From NCBI RefSeq assembly GCF_011299575.1, contig NZ_CP049863.1, forward strand, positions 2,480,001 to 2,544,000: a DNA stretch of 64,000 bases, given 5' to 3'. Each line of letters starts with the position of its first letter. Position 1 is the stretch's first letter. The position numbers and the translations under genes are program-made. Of the stretch, positions 7,521 through 17,030 are shown one piece after another. This DNA comes from Leucobacter viscericola. GTDB taxonomy: Bacteria > Actinomycetota > Actinomycetes > Actinomycetales > Microbacteriaceae. The notes under the pieces were generated by a model. The model had not been told where the DNA came from. It worked only from the letters and a program-made list of their open reading frames with translations, and did no database searches.

Positions 7521-8679
7521 AGCCTGTGTAGGCCTCAGCCAGGTATCGCTGGCCCGCCTCGGAATCCACAACGGAGCGGAGCTCGCCGAGCTGCCGCAGC
7601 CGGTCGAAGTCGCTCGCCTCTGGTGAGAGGTGCAGCATGTTGGTCATCCACCACGAAAAGTGCTGCGCCTTCCAGATGCGCTTGAGTGCGGTCTCCGCGT
7701 AGGCGTCGAGTGGGCGCTCATCCCCGCGCAGCAGAAGTGCCTGCAGTGCCTGGTTGAGCAGCAGCACGTCGGCGACAGCAAGGTTCATGCCCTTGGCTCC
7801 GGTCGGGGGCACGGTGTGCGCGGCATCACCAACGAGCGCGGTGCGACCGCGGCGCAGCTCGTGTGCCACGAAGCTGCGGAACCGAAGAACGTCGCGCTGA
7901 AAGATGGGACCCTCTTTGAGTGTGGTGCCGGGCACCCGGGCCTGGAGTGTGTCCCACAGTTGCGCCTCGCTCATCGCATTGACGTCTGTTTGTGGATCAC
8001 ACTGGAAGTACATGCGCTGCACCGCGTCGGAGCGCTGGCTGATGAGCGCGAACCCGTTCGGCGAGTTGCTGTAGATGAGTTCGTCTGAGCTCGGTGGAGC
8101 CTCGCACAGGATCCCGAACCAGGCGAATGGGTACTCCCGGAAGTAGTTGTTGCTCGAGGGGCCCGTGATTGTTGGGCGCACGACGCTGCGCGACCCATCG
8201 GCCCCCACCACGAAGTCGGCGACGATGTTGACCGTCGCACCCTCCGCGTCCGTGCCGACGAGGCGCGGTGTGTTGGAATCGGTGTCTTCGAGACGATCGA
8301 TGGTGACACCAAAGCGGAGATCCTGACCCGCGTCTAACCGCGCAGCAATGAGATCCTTGAGCACCTCGTGCTGGGGATACAGCCAGACGCTGCGCCCGAG
8401 AAGTTCCGCAAAGTCGACGCGGTGGCTCTCACCCGCAAAGTGAAGCTCGATCCCGTCGTGCCGCTGCCCGACGGTGCGGGCGCGGCTGCCCGGGATCGCA
8501 TCGAGCACCTCGACGGTGCCCTGTTCCAGAATGCCCGCGCGAATTGTCTGCTCGATCTCGCTTCGGCTGCGACTGTCGACCACGATGGATTCGATACCCG
8601 CTGCTGCAAGCAGGTGAGAGAGGAGGAGCCCGGCGGGGCCCGCTCCAACGATGGCGACCGGGGTGCGTTCGGTGGTCAT
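7498..8679 (-). CDS. pobA: 4-hydroxybenzoate 3-monooxygenase
   Basis: FAD-dependent hydroxylase that turns 4-hydroxybenzoate into protocatechuate with NAD(P)H and oxygen. Motifs in order: VAIVGAGPAGLLLSHLL (FAD), VVGADGSRSVVR (DG motif) and GDAAHTVPPTGAKGMNLAV. I chose ATG 8679, which gives 393 residues (the family norm is about 394) and has AAGGA eight bases upstream; the longer ORF to 8760 would add residues unrelated to the family. It is transcribed from a region with alternating GGGAAA boxes next to an IclR gene on the same strand. Confidence 0.93.
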   Translation of the reverse strand: MTTERTPVAIVGAGPAGLLLSHLLAAAGIESIVVDSRSRSEIEQTIRAGILEQGTVEVLDAIPGSRARTVGQRHDGIELHFAGESHRVDFAELLGRSVWLYPQHEVLKDLIAARLDAGQDLRFGVTIDRLEDTDSNTPRLVGTDAEGATVNIVADFVVGADGSRSVVRPTITGPSSNNYFREYPFAWFGILCEAPPSSDELIYSNSPNGFALISQRSDAVQRMYFQCDPQTDVNAMSEAQLWDTLQARVPGTTLKEGPIFQRDVLRFRSFVAHELRRGRTALVGDAAHTVPPTGAKGMNLAVADVLLLNQALQALLLRGDERPLDAYAETALKRIWKAQHFSWWMTNMLHLSPEASDFDRLRQLGELRSVVDSEAGQRYLAEAYTGWPLATSL

Positions 8680-8726
8680 GTGAGATTCCTTCATCTTTGA
8701 GGGGATGGATGCTGAAATCATTGTGT

Positions 8727-8771
8727 CGGGAAACGCGGCCAGAAACGGCTCGTTTCCCATTCAACGGGAAA
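8727..8771. promoter_or_regulatory. Three alternating GGGAAA/TTTCCC boxes, probable operator of the pobA regulator
   Basis: CGGGAAACG (8727-8735), CGTTTCCC (8751-8758) and CGGGAAA (8765-8771) alternate in orientation, forming two overlapping inverted repeats in the 98-base gap between the IclR stop and the pobA start. IclR proteins often bind such compound sites; the assignment is inference. Confidence 0.6.
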
Positions 8772-8777
8772 GCTTGC

Positions 8778-9530
8778 CTAAACTCGATAGGCCTTGAGAT
8801 CCGCTTCGATCAGCCGCGCGGCGGCCTGCAGCGCAGCCACCGAGGGTTCTGTCGGGGTGGCTCGTGGCAGAACGACGGAGAGCGCGGCCACAACCGATCC
8901 TGACTCGCGGATCGGCACGGCCACGCCCGTAGACACCGCTTCGATTGCGCCGGGCGAAACGGCCACGCCCGTGCGCCGAACGCTGCTCAGCAGACCCCTG
9001 AGGCGTTGTGGATCGGTGACCGTGCCCGGGCCAACCGCACCCAGTGGCGCCGCAAGAACACGCTCGCGGAGCTCTGACCCGGCGTGCGCGAGCAGCACAA
9101 GCCCCGACGAGGACGCGTGCAGCGGGAGCCGACCGGCAACACGGGTAATGTTGGCCCCCGCTTTCGGGTGCGAGAGCCGCTCAAGAAACAGCGCTTCCTC
9201 TTGCTCAAGCACCGCGAGCTGAGTGTGCTCACGAACGGTGGCCTGTACGGTCTCCATGTGGGGCAGCGCAACCTGGCGCAGCCGCAGGGCGGTCGACCCG
9301 CGAAGCGCAAGCTCCCAGAGTCGCATGCCGAGCCGAACCCGGTGCTCGTCATCTCGTTCGAGCACCCCGGAGGCCACAAGGTCGTCGACGATCCGGTGCG
9401 CCGTTGAAGAGGGCAGCCCCGAGCGACGACCTATCTCGCTCGCCGTTTGGGTGATGCGGTCTGCCGAGAAGGTGTCAAGTATTCGCACGACGCGGTCGAT
9501 GACCGAGTCTCCGCTTGCTGAGTTGGCCAT
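8778..9530 (-). CDS. IclR family transcriptional regulator, probably of pobA
   Basis: Protein of 250 residues with an N-terminal IclR winged helix (QTASEIGRRSGLPSSTAHRI, then VDDLVASGVLERDDEHRVRL) and a C-terminal ligand domain (HASSSGLVLLAHAG; VAVPIRESGSVVAALSVVL). It sits directly upstream of pobA on the same strand, so a PobR-like role with 4-hydroxybenzoate as effector is likely. It is clearly distinct in sequence from the first IclR protein at 5217. Confidence 0.82.
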   Translation of the reverse strand: MANSASGDSVIDRVVRILDTFSADRITQTASEIGRRSGLPSSTAHRIVDDLVASGVLERDDEHRVRLGMRLWELALRGSTALRLRQVALPHMETVQATVREHTQLAVLEQEEALFLERLSHPKAGANITRVAGRLPLHASSSGLVLLAHAGSELRERVLAAPLGAVGPGTVTDPQRLRGLLSSVRRTGVAVSPGAIEAVSTGVAVPIRESGSVVAALSVVLPRATPTEPSVAALQAAARLIEADLKAYRV

Positions 9531-9610
9531 GAGGGATGCTTCTCGCCTGGAGGGCTTGCGCCGTGGCTAGTTGCCCGGCGCAGCAAGCCACGCCACAACA
9601 ACATCGCCGA

Positions 9611-10207
9611 TCATGCGTCGCAGGTGGTCGCGGCGCTCGGGGCCTGGAGATCGACGTCGAAGAGGTGACCGAAGGTGTACTGGTTCGCAACCTGGAAGAC
9701 GCAGTACGAAGAGATGAGCATGTGGACGTCGAGGGCGTCAACGTCCGAGCGAAAGTCCCCACTCGCGCGGCCGCGGGTCAGAATGTCGTCGAGAATTCCG
9801 AGCGCCGGTATGCTCAGCTCGCGCAACTCGTCGATCTGCTTGATGAACCGTCCGCGATGAATATTCTCGATTGCAATGAGTCGAATGAAATCGCTCTGAG
9901 ACAGGTGGTGATCGTAGGTGAGTTCTGCGAGCCGCCGGAGCGCCTCAACGGGCGCAAGATCCCCCACGTCGAGTGCCTGTTCGGCCTCACGAATGCCGCG
10001 ATAGGACTGCTCAAGCACCGCAAGATACAGCTGCTCTTTGCTCCCGAAGTAGTAGTAGATCATCCGTTTGGTACTGCTGCTGCGCCGTGCGATCTCGTCA
10101 ACCCGGGTGCCGGAGTACCCCGATTCGGCAAAAACCGAGGTTGCCTCGGCAAGAAGCTCGGCTTTGGTTCGCTCCGCGTCGCGCTGTTTCAACCTGGGTT
10201 CGTCCAC
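9611..10207 (-). CDS. TetR family repressor of the shikimate/quinate genes
   Basis: TetR protein of about 198 residues when started at GTG 10207, seven bases after the stop of the upstream dehydratase gene; the longer frame to 10315 lies entirely inside that gene. The HTH reads GTRVDEIARRSSSTKRMIYY followed by YFGSKEQLYLAVLEQ. The C-terminal effector domain contains HHLSQSDFIRLIAIENIHRG, a wording found in regulators beside protocatechuate or quinate genes. It likely binds the palindromes at 12013-12101 and is relieved by a shikimate-pathway intermediate. Co-transcription with the dehydratase gene would give feedback. Confidence 0.8.
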   Translation of the reverse strand: MDEPRLKQRDAERTKAELLAEATSVFAESGYSGTRVDEIARRSSSTKRMIYYYFGSKEQLYLAVLEQSYRGIREAEQALDVGDLAPVEALRRLAELTYDHHLSQSDFIRLIAIENIHRGRFIKQIDELRELSIPALGILDDILTRGRASGDFRSDVDALDVHMLISSYCVFQVANQYTFGHLFDVDLQAPSAATTCDA

Positions 10208-10214
10208 ATGGCTA

Positions 10215-12002
10215 TCATTGCCCGTCGGATCGCTGCACCGCAAGCCGAACCGGTGCGTTGGCAGCGCCGTAACCGTCGTAGCCGCCAACGCGCTCGACGA
10301 TCTCGAAGAAGACATCGCCGATCATCGGGGTGTAGAAGTGGATGAACGCGCCGGCCTCATCGCGGTCGTACAAGAGATCGAGTGCGCGCAGATCTGCGAG
10401 CAGCTCGGGATCGAGCCCGAAGCGCGCGTTGAGGTCGTCGTAGTAGTTGTCGGGGATCGGCAGGAACGAGAGCCCACGATCCTTCGCAGCGCGCGCGGCG
10501 GCAATTGCATCGCTGACGCGCACGGCGATGTGCCGCGGCTGTAGCGGCGCGGTTGGGGGAGCGAGGTTCATTGCGATGCGCACGGCACCATCTGCCGTGC
10601 GCATCACCTGGCTGCGCACGAGCCCCCTGGGCCCCGGCAGATCCGCCGAGGGGGCCGCGTCGAGCGCGAGGGCACTCGTGTTGAAGAGCACCGCCTCGTC
10701 GAACTCCTGCCACGGGTACGCGAGGTTGATGTGGTCGATGACCCCCTGCAGATTGCCCGGGGTTTCGGGGGATTCCCCACCCTCAAACTCGCTGAGCCAA
10801 GAGTCCGCCGCCGATTGTGAGTTCCAGTACACCCCCGTGCCATCGGGTGCAGAGACTGTTGGCAGGGGGTATTCGCCCTCGTAGGTGCGCCGATACGCCG
10901 GTGGTGCGCCAATCGCGAGTGCACGATCCGCAGCGGCTTCGGCATCCCCGACCACAAATCCGAGGCCGGCTAGGCGAGTGCCGGGGGTGCGGTGTTGCTC
11001 GTTGAGGATCACGTGCGCGTCTCCGGCCCGCCACAGTCGCACGGGTTTGCTGCGGTGGCCCCCGCCGAAACTGAAGCCGAGTTTGTTCAGCAGGTCCTCG
11101 ACGGGTGCAAGATCCTCTCCCGCGACCTCAACGAAGTCAAAGGCTCGCGGGGGCTGAGGCAGGGCGATCTGCAGTTCCTCCCAGCCGTTGAGCGCCGCGG
11201 TGCGATCGCTGAGCCAGCGCAGCGATCGCAGCGCGTGCGCCGCGGTTCGCCGCACGTCGGTCTGCCTGAACGTGTCGTTGAAGACCTCAAGAGAGAGTGG
11301 TCCCCGGTAGCCCGCGAGAAGCACGTGAGAGAGAAATCCGGTGAGGTCGAAGCTGCCCTCACCCGGAAATAGTCGGTGGTGGCGGCTCCACGACAGCACA
11401 TCCATATCGAAGGCAGGTGCGTCTGCGAGCTGCAGGAAAAAGAGCTTGTCGGGGTCGATGGCCTCGATGCCCGCGGGGTCGTGACCGCGTGAGAGCACGT
11501 GGAAGCTATCGAGGCAGACGCCGAGGTTGGCGCGATCGGCGAGCTCGACGATTTTCCAAGAATCGCGGTAATCGCTCACGTATTTGCCCCACGCCAGGGC
11601 CTCGTAGGCGATGCTGATGCCGTATTCGGCGGCGAGATCCGCGAGCGTACCAAGCTGTTCTGCCGCGACCTCGGGGTCAGCAATGGTGGCCGTGGCAACA
11701 TTGCTGCACAACAGCATCATGTTGGCGCCGAGTCGCTTCATCACCTCGAATTTCGCCCTGGCCCGCCGCAGGTTCTCGGTGAGGGTGGGCTCGTCGACTC
11801 CCTCGAAGTCTCGAAACGGTTGGAAGAGATCGATCCTCAACCCGAGGCGTGCGCAGAGCGCTCTGATCTCTTCCGGTGATTCGTAGGCTGCAATGAGATC
11901 GGAGTCCATGATTTCGACGCCGTCGAAGCCCGCCGCGGCGCAGGCGTGCAATTTTTCTACGAGTCCGCCGGAGAGGCAAACGGTGGCGATTGAGGTGCGC
12001 AT
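10215..12002 (-). CDS. quiC: 3-dehydroshikimate dehydratase (TIM-barrel fused to HPPD-like VOC domain)
   Basis: Two-domain enzyme of 595 residues. Residues 1-270 are an AP-endonuclease-2/xylose-isomerase TIM barrel with metal-ligand patterns GFDGVEIMD, SIAYEALAWGKY, GVCLDSFHVLSRG and LSLEVFNDTF. Residues 290-590 are a vicinal-oxygen-chelate domain ending in FFEIVERVGGYDGYG, as in hydroxyphenylpyruvate dioxygenase. The fusion matches bacterial QuiC/QsuB dehydratases, which turn 3-dehydroshikimate into protocatechuate and so feed the pca genes. The first domain carries the catalysis in characterised members; the second is thought to be structural or regulatory. It is divergent from the shikimate dehydrogenase gene. 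Confidence 0.88.
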   Translation of the reverse strand: MRTSIATVCLSGGLVEKLHACAAAGFDGVEIMDSDLIAAYESPEEIRALCARLGLRIDLFQPFRDFEGVDEPTLTENLRRARAKFEVMKRLGANMMLLCSNVATATIADPEVAAEQLGTLADLAAEYGISIAYEALAWGKYVSDYRDSWKIVELADRANLGVCLDSFHVLSRGHDPAGIEAIDPDKLFFLQLADAPAFDMDVLSWSRHHRLFPGEGSFDLTGFLSHVLLAGYRGPLSLEVFNDTFRQTDVRRTAAHALRSLRWLSDRTAALNGWEELQIALPQPPRAFDFVEVAGEDLAPVEDLLNKLGFSFGGGHRSKPVRLWRAGDAHVILNEQHRTPGTRLAGLGFVVGDAEAAADRALAIGAPPAYRRTYEGEYPLPTVSAPDGTGVYWNSQSAADSWLSEFEGGESPETPGNLQGVIDHINLAYPWQEFDEAVLFNTSALALDAAPSADLPGPRGLVRSQVMRTADGAVRIAMNLAPPTAPLQPRHIAVRVSDAIAAARAAKDRGLSFLPIPDNYYDDLNARFGLDPELLADLRALDLLYDRDEAGAFIHFYTPMIGDVFFEIVERVGGYDGYGAANAPVRLAVQRSDGQ

Positions 12003-12012
12003 GTCGTTAATG

Positions 12013-12101
12013 TACCAAATGGTTAATAAACTGTCACGGGTGACTTTGGGCTGCGCTTGACAGCTCGGGCGACAATATGCAGAATTAACTCACCGGTTAG
12101 T
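12013..12101. promoter_or_regulatory. Two palindromes between divergent shikimate genes, probable TetR operators
   Basis: ACTCACCGGTTAGT (12088-12101, 6 of 7 arm bases paired) and TACCAAATGGTTA (12013-12025) share an ACCnnnGGT core. They flank the 135-base divergent promoter region, one close to each gene, as expected for a TetR dimer controlling both directions. Confidence 0.6.
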
Positions 12102-12137
12102 ACATTAGCTTTCGGGTGATTCGGACAAAGGGGTACT

Positions 12138-13025
12138 GTGGCGCGAGAGCATGCTTATCTATCGGGATTGGTGGGAACCGGCGTCACGCCGTCTCTTACG
12201 CCGCCCCTGCACATGGCCGAGGGACGCGCCCAGGGCCTGCAGTATGTCTACCGCCCGATCGACCTGACGGCCCTCGAACTCGATCTCCAGGATCTTCGGC
12301 TGGTGCTCAACTGGGCAGAGATGCTCGGCTTCGACGCGCTCAACATCACCCACCCCTGCAAACGTGATGTCATCCAGTTTCTCGACGACGTCGATCCGGT
12401 TGCCAAAGCCCTTGGCGCGGTCAACACCGTGCTGCTCACGGCGGAAGGGCGGATCGGCTACAACACCGACACCACCGGGTTTGAGCGCGCGTTCCGCACG
12501 GGGCTGTCGGGCGCAGCAACTGACCGCGTGGTGATGCTGGGAGCGGGCGGCGCGGGATCGGCAGTGGGAGACGCACTGCTTCGCCTCGGTGTTGCCCACC
12601 TGACGATCATCGACCTCGATCGTGAGCGAGCAGACGAGGTCGCGACGAACCTTACTGGCCGGCACTCGGCAGCGGTGCAGAGCGGGGGCTTTGACGACCT
12701 CGAGAAGGCCCTCGCGAACAGCGACGGGATCGTGCAGTGCACGCCGATCGGCATGCACAACCACCCGGGCACCCCGTTCGATGTTGCACTTTTGCGCCCC
12801 GAACACTGGGTTGCCGACATCGTCTACCGCCCCCTTGAGACGGAGTTGCTGCGCGCGGCCCGCGCCAAGGGCTGCCGCACTATGCACGGCGGGCTCATGG
12901 CGGTCGCCCAAGCAGCCGATACATTTCAGTTGGTCACCGGGCGCGATCCCGATCTTGAACGCATGCAAGCACACTTCCAAAGCCTCGTCGACGACGATGA
13001 GGTAAACCCAGAAAGGTACCAGTAA
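12138..13025 (+). CDS. Shikimate/quinate dehydrogenase, catabolic paralogue
   Basis: AroE-family dehydrogenase of 295 residues. The catalytic Lys/Asp pair is in NITHPCKRD and NTDTTGFE, and the shikimate-binding region is GTGVTPSLTPPLHMAEG. The Rossmann motif is GAGGAGSAVGDALL, with an acidic residue after beta-2 (IDLDRERADE), which favours NAD over NADP. That and the HPCK wording fit the catabolic quinate/shikimate dehydrogenases of actinobacteria. It oxidises shikimate to 3-dehydroshikimate for the divergent dehydratase. The GTG start has AAAGGGG upstream. The stop overlaps the transporter start (TAATG). Confidence 0.85.
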   Translation: MAREHAYLSGLVGTGVTPSLTPPLHMAEGRAQGLQYVYRPIDLTALELDLQDLRLVLNWAEMLGFDALNITHPCKRDVIQFLDDVDPVAKALGAVNTVLLTAEGRIGYNTDTTGFERAFRTGLSGAATDRVVMLGAGGAGSAVGDALLRLGVAHLTIIDLDRERADEVATNLTGRHSAAVQSGGFDDLEKALANSDGIVQCTPIGMHNHPGTPFDVALLRPEHWVADIVYRPLETELLRAARAKGCRTMHGGLMAVAQAADTFQLVTGRDPDLERMQAHFQSLVDDDEVNPERYQ

Positions 13026-14341
13026 TGTCAGCCACTACAGCAGCCACCGAGGTGAAAAAAACCCCGGCGAAGGCGGCGCTCGCGAGCTTCATGGGTAGCG
13101 CGGTCGAGTACTACGACTTCTTCATCTTCGGAACCGCGTCAGCGTTGATCTTCCCCCACATCTTCTTCCCCGACGGCGATCAGGCCTCACTCGTCATGTC
13201 GCTCGCAACCTTTGGTTTCGCCTACATCGCGCGCCCGGTTGGTGCGGTGATCCTTGGCCACTACGGTGACAGGATCGGGCGGCAGCGCGTGCTGATGTTC
13301 ACGCTGGTGCTCATGGGTCTGGCCACCTTTGTGATTGGTTGCCTGCCGACGTTTGGCCAGATCGGCTGGTTCGCCCCGGCACTCCTGGTGCTCTGTCGGT
13401 TGATGCAGGGGCTTTCCGCCGCCGGTGAGCAGGCCGGGGCCTCTTCGATGACCCTCGAGCACGCCCCAGACAATCGGCGATCGTTCTTCACTTCGTGGAC
13501 ACTGTCTGGCACGCAGGGCGGCCAGATTCTCGCGGCCATGGTCTTCTTGCCGGTAACGCTGCTGGCCGACGACAACCCGTTCAAATACGAGTGGGCCTGG
13601 CGCATCCCGTTCTGGCTGAGTGCCGTGGTGGTGCTCGTCACGTTCTACATTCGTAAGTCACTGCACGAACCACCCGCGTTCCAGGAGGCCAAAGCCCAGG
13701 GCGACATCGCGAAGATTCCACTCATTCCGCTGATGCGCGACCACTGGCGAGATGTGCTTCGTGTGATTCTGTGCGCGTTCATTGCCGCCGTTTCGACCGT
13801 CTTTGGCAACCTCGCGATCGCGTACGGGGTCGAGGTTGGGCTCGCGCAGAGCATGACCCTGTGGTTGGTCGTCGTTGCGAACATCGTTGCGCTTGGCACG
13901 CAGCCCCTCTTTGCGATGCTCGCCGACAGGATCGGCCGCAAGCCCGTATTCATCTACGGTGCGATCTCGTCGGCGGTCTTCATGCCCTTCTATATGCTGT
14001 CGATGTCGTCCGGCAACACCCTGCTGACGTTTGGCCTTGCGATCCTCACCTTCTCCTGCGGGTACGCGGCTGCGAACGCCGTCTGGCCGTCGTTCTACGG
14101 CGAGATGTTTAGCGCTCGTGTGCGGTTCTCAGGGCTGGCGATCGGAACCCAGATCGGCTTCCTGATGGCGGGGTTTGCGCCGTCAATCGTCGCCGCGCTC
14201 GGCGGCGTGCAAGAGGGCGGCTGGGTTGTCATCTCGATCTTTACCGGCGTGATCTGCCTCATTGCCGCGCTCGCCGCTCTCACCGCGCGCGAGACCAAGG
14301 ACGTGCCCACCGAGACCCTGGGCATCAAGGTCGTGGCGTAG
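13025..14341 (+). CDS. MFS metabolite:H+ symporter (MHS family), probable shikimate transporter
   Basis: Membrane protein of 438 residues with about twelve helices. MHS-family signatures: GSAVEYYDFFIFGTAS in helix 1, GHYGDRIGRQ between helices 2 and 3, and GLSAAGEQAGASSMTLEHAP in the middle. ShiA, PcaT and citrate/proline symporters share this family. Direct overlap with the shikimate dehydrogenase gene makes shikimate or 3-dehydroshikimate the likely cargo. The substrate cannot be fixed from sequence. Confidence 0.82.
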   Translation: MSATTAATEVKKTPAKAALASFMGSAVEYYDFFIFGTASALIFPHIFFPDGDQASLVMSLATFGFAYIARPVGAVILGHYGDRIGRQRVLMFTLVLMGLATFVIGCLPTFGQIGWFAPALLVLCRLMQGLSAAGEQAGASSMTLEHAPDNRRSFFTSWTLSGTQGGQILAAMVFLPVTLLADDNPFKYEWAWRIPFWLSAVVVLVTFYIRKSLHEPPAFQEAKAQGDIAKIPLIPLMRDHWRDVLRVILCAFIAAVSTVFGNLAIAYGVEVGLAQSMTLWLVVVANIVALGTQPLFAMLADRIGRKPVFIYGAISSAVFMPFYMLSMSSGNTLLTFGLAILTFSCGYAAANAVWPSFYGEMFSARVRFSGLAIGTQIGFLMAGFAPSIVAALGGVQEGGWVVISIFTGVICLIAALAALTARETKDVPTETLGIKVVA

Positions 14342-14359
14342 CGCAGGGTGTGAGGCGCC

Positions 14360-16936
14360 TCACTGCGCGTTCGTTGAGTACCCTGACCGCGAGGCCTCGA
14401 ACTCGAGGTACTCCTTGAGTTGGCTGCGCCGCTCGGTTCCCGTCTTCCGCATGAGGCGGTGCAGGTGGGTCTCAACCGTTCGCACCGAGAGGCTCAGGGC
14501 GATCGCAATCTGCTGGTTGGTCATGCCGGAGGCGGCCATGCGGGCGACCTCTCGCTCACGGTCCGTGAGATCCACGGTCACGGCTTTGAAGCGCGAGGCG
14601 TCAAAGTCTGCGGCCGGGATCAACTCGCGCAGGGCCTCGAAGCGCGAGCGCGCGTGCTCTGCCGCGGCATCGTCTTCGCCGGCAAGCAACTCAGAGGCCG
14701 TTCGAAATGCGATCATCGCCATGCCGGGCCGCTTCAGTTCGGCTAGTTCTTCTCCGGCTGCCATCATCGCCTGCGGCTTGCCACTCGCCATTGCTTTAGC
14801 GAAGACGTAGTGAGAGCTGACGATCTTTGCGTCAACGCGTGGCACAAGATCCGCGGCCTTGGCCAGGCGCTGTTTGGTTGGTGAGAGTTCGATGCTCGCG
14901 AGGTAGGACTGTGCCGCAGAGAGGCGTGCCCCTCGTGCCCAGAGCCGGTCACCCGCCTCCTCGAAGATGTCACCGGCGCGCTCAAAGTCACCCGCGCTTG
15001 CCGCGAGCTGCGCGTAGGCATAACCGCGAAACACGAGTGGCCAGGGGCCGTCGGGCAGCGGATTGCGCTCGAAGTCAATGACCCGCTGCTGGGCAAGGCG
15101 TTTGTGCCCACGACGCGTCGCAACAACGGCAGACATGATGTCGAGGCCGAGCTGCATAAACGGAGGTTCGTGAAGTGGCTCGCCGATGGAGAAGAGTGTG
15201 TCGAGCGTCTCCTCGACGTAGGTGTAGCGACCGTCGACGATGCCGACACTCGCCGCCAAATATCCGTAGACACGCATCGATACGGGGTCAAAACGCTCGC
15301 GAGCCTCGTCCATACCGCGGGCCGCAAAGGCCGCGGCCGCCGAGAGTTCGCAGTCGGCGGCGAGGTTGAGTCCCTCAATGAGAGCCGTGAGCGGATCAAG
15401 ATTGTCGCCCTGTTCCCGCCGAATCGCGTCAATGTGCGATTTTGATTCGGCAATGTTGCCCTGGGTGTTGAGCACACTCGCAAAGGCGCGGTGCAGCGCA
15501 ATGCGCTCTTCAACCGAGCGGCCAGACTCGGGTGTGGGAAGCGTCGAAAGATCCCCATTGCCAATCAGAAAGTCTTCGATCTCGACGGCACGGGCGCGCA
15601 GGATCAGCCCGCTTCCATCGAGCTCGGGCGCCGTGGCTCTCAGAAGCTCGATCGCGCGTTGAGGTTCGTGATGCTCAAACGCGATGTGGTTTGCATGTAA
15701 GAGGTGCCACTTTGCCACAAGGGTGTCGTCACCAGCGAGGTGCTCGCTCGCCGCAAAGACCGAATCAATCTCTTCGATACGACCGGGGGACGCGATGAGC
15801 GCCTCGACATAATCCACCGCGGCGCGACGGGTGCGGAGCCTGTTCCACTCGGCGCGAGTGACCAGCAATCGTGCCCGGCGCTGCTCGTGCACAAAACGCA
15901 CGAATCCTGCCATGTGCCCCGCATCATCGTGCACGGCGTCAACCTCTACTCCGGGGTCAAGTACCAAACCGTCTTGCAGGGCGCGCGTGAGCCGCAGCCG
16001 CCTGGCCGGATGCGAGATGTGCCGGAAGTACTCCACCACGAGTGGCGGCTTTACGTTTAGGAGAAAGCGGCCGCCCGCTGCATACAGCTCAAGGAGCGAC
16101 TGCTGCTCGAGCTCTTCAAAGGTGTGAGAGGGCACAAGCTGCTCGAGCGTTGCCACATCAACAATGCCGAGCAGAGAGAGCGTTTCCAGGGTGTCGCGCT
16201 GTTCGGGCGTGAGGTGCTCAAGGAGCGACTCGATCATTGTCACCAGTGCGTTCGACCACATGTCGCGGGTGGCGATCCACGATCCCTCTTGCCGTTCAAG
16301 CCTGCGTTCTCGCACCGCTGTGTCGACAAGTGCAAACGCGAGCCCTACGTTGCCTCCGGTCTTCGCGTAGATGCGGCTGAGGGTTGCGGGGTCTACGGGG
16401 CCACCGAGACGGTCGCTGAGCGCGTCATCGAGCTCGTCGTACCTGAACGTGGGGAGATCGATCGTGTAGGTCACGGCCATCGCGGAGGAGAGAAGGCCGC
16501 CGGGTGTGATCCTTGCCGCCCCACCGTTTGCGCGGGTGATGATGACCGGGATCCCGTCACGTCTCTGCACGGCGCAGACGACTCCCCAGGTGGCGTCGTC
16601 GAGATCATCCCAGTCGTCGATGAAAATGGCGCCGTTGCCCTGACGGAGATGCTCGCTGATTTCTTCGACCGCGGTCGCGATGGCAGACGTGCGCCCCTCG
16701 CGGGCGGCGGTAACGCCGGCCACCGCGAGCGCAACGAGCGGGTAATTCTTGAATGCCGGCACACCCTGAATGGTGAGTACGTACCAGGTTTCGTTGAGGA
16801 AGTGGTTGCGGAGTCGATCCCAAAAGGTCGTTCGTCCGCTTCCGCGGTCGCCAACGATGTCGATGCTGCCACCGCTTGTCACGATGTCTATCGACTGCGC
16901 CAAAAACTGGTCTCGACTGTGCATCATTCTCCCCAA
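14360..16936 (-). CDS. Large LuxR-type ATPase transcriptional regulator (MalT/LAL-like)
   Basis: Protein of 858 residues. The N-terminal P-loop is DIVGDRGSGRTTFWDRL at about residues 25-41, followed by a Walker B-like GAIFIDDWDDL. A long helical middle of probable TPR-like repeats follows. The C-terminal LuxR HTH reads LTDREREVARMAASGMTNQQ, then SVRTVETHLHRLMRKTG. LAL regulators use ATP and an inducer to activate transcription. Its target is unknown; the convergent neighbour is the shikimate transporter and nothing upstream points to a partner. Confidence 0.82.
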   Translation of the reverse strand: MGRMMHSRDQFLAQSIDIVTSGGSIDIVGDRGSGRTTFWDRLRNHFLNETWYVLTIQGVPAFKNYPLVALAVAGVTAAREGRTSAIATAVEEISEHLRQGNGAIFIDDWDDLDDATWGVVCAVQRRDGIPVIITRANGGAARITPGGLLSSAMAVTYTIDLPTFRYDELDDALSDRLGGPVDPATLSRIYAKTGGNVGLAFALVDTAVRERRLERQEGSWIATRDMWSNALVTMIESLLEHLTPEQRDTLETLSLLGIVDVATLEQLVPSHTFEELEQQSLLELYAAGGRFLLNVKPPLVVEYFRHISHPARRLRLTRALQDGLVLDPGVEVDAVHDDAGHMAGFVRFVHEQRRARLLVTRAEWNRLRTRRAAVDYVEALIASPGRIEEIDSVFAASEHLAGDDTLVAKWHLLHANHIAFEHHEPQRAIELLRATAPELDGSGLILRARAVEIEDFLIGNGDLSTLPTPESGRSVEERIALHRAFASVLNTQGNIAESKSHIDAIRREQGDNLDPLTALIEGLNLAADCELSAAAAFAARGMDEARERFDPVSMRVYGYLAASVGIVDGRYTYVEETLDTLFSIGEPLHEPPFMQLGLDIMSAVVATRRGHKRLAQQRVIDFERNPLPDGPWPLVFRGYAYAQLAASAGDFERAGDIFEEAGDRLWARGARLSAAQSYLASIELSPTKQRLAKAADLVPRVDAKIVSSHYVFAKAMASGKPQAMMAAGEELAELKRPGMAMIAFRTASELLAGEDDAAAEHARSRFEALRELIPAADFDASRFKAVTVDLTDREREVARMAASGMTNQQIAIALSLSVRTVETHLHRLMRKTGTERRSQLKEYLEFEASRSGYSTNAQ

Positions 16937-17030
16937 TGTTCTGCGTCGAAGCCTTACCCCCGGGCGTCACCCGGAATTTTACGTTCGGATACTCACCTTC
17001 GAAAGGAGGTTTCCGGTTGATGAGCTGAAG

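Noticed and set aside
8680..8760. Longer PobA start at 8760
   Set aside because: It would run through the operator boxes and add residues absent from the family; ATG 8679 has AAGGA.
10208..10315. Longer TetR start at 10315
   Set aside because: The added 36 codons lie wholly inside the dehydratase gene and look like frame shadow; GTG 10207 gives a normal TetR length.
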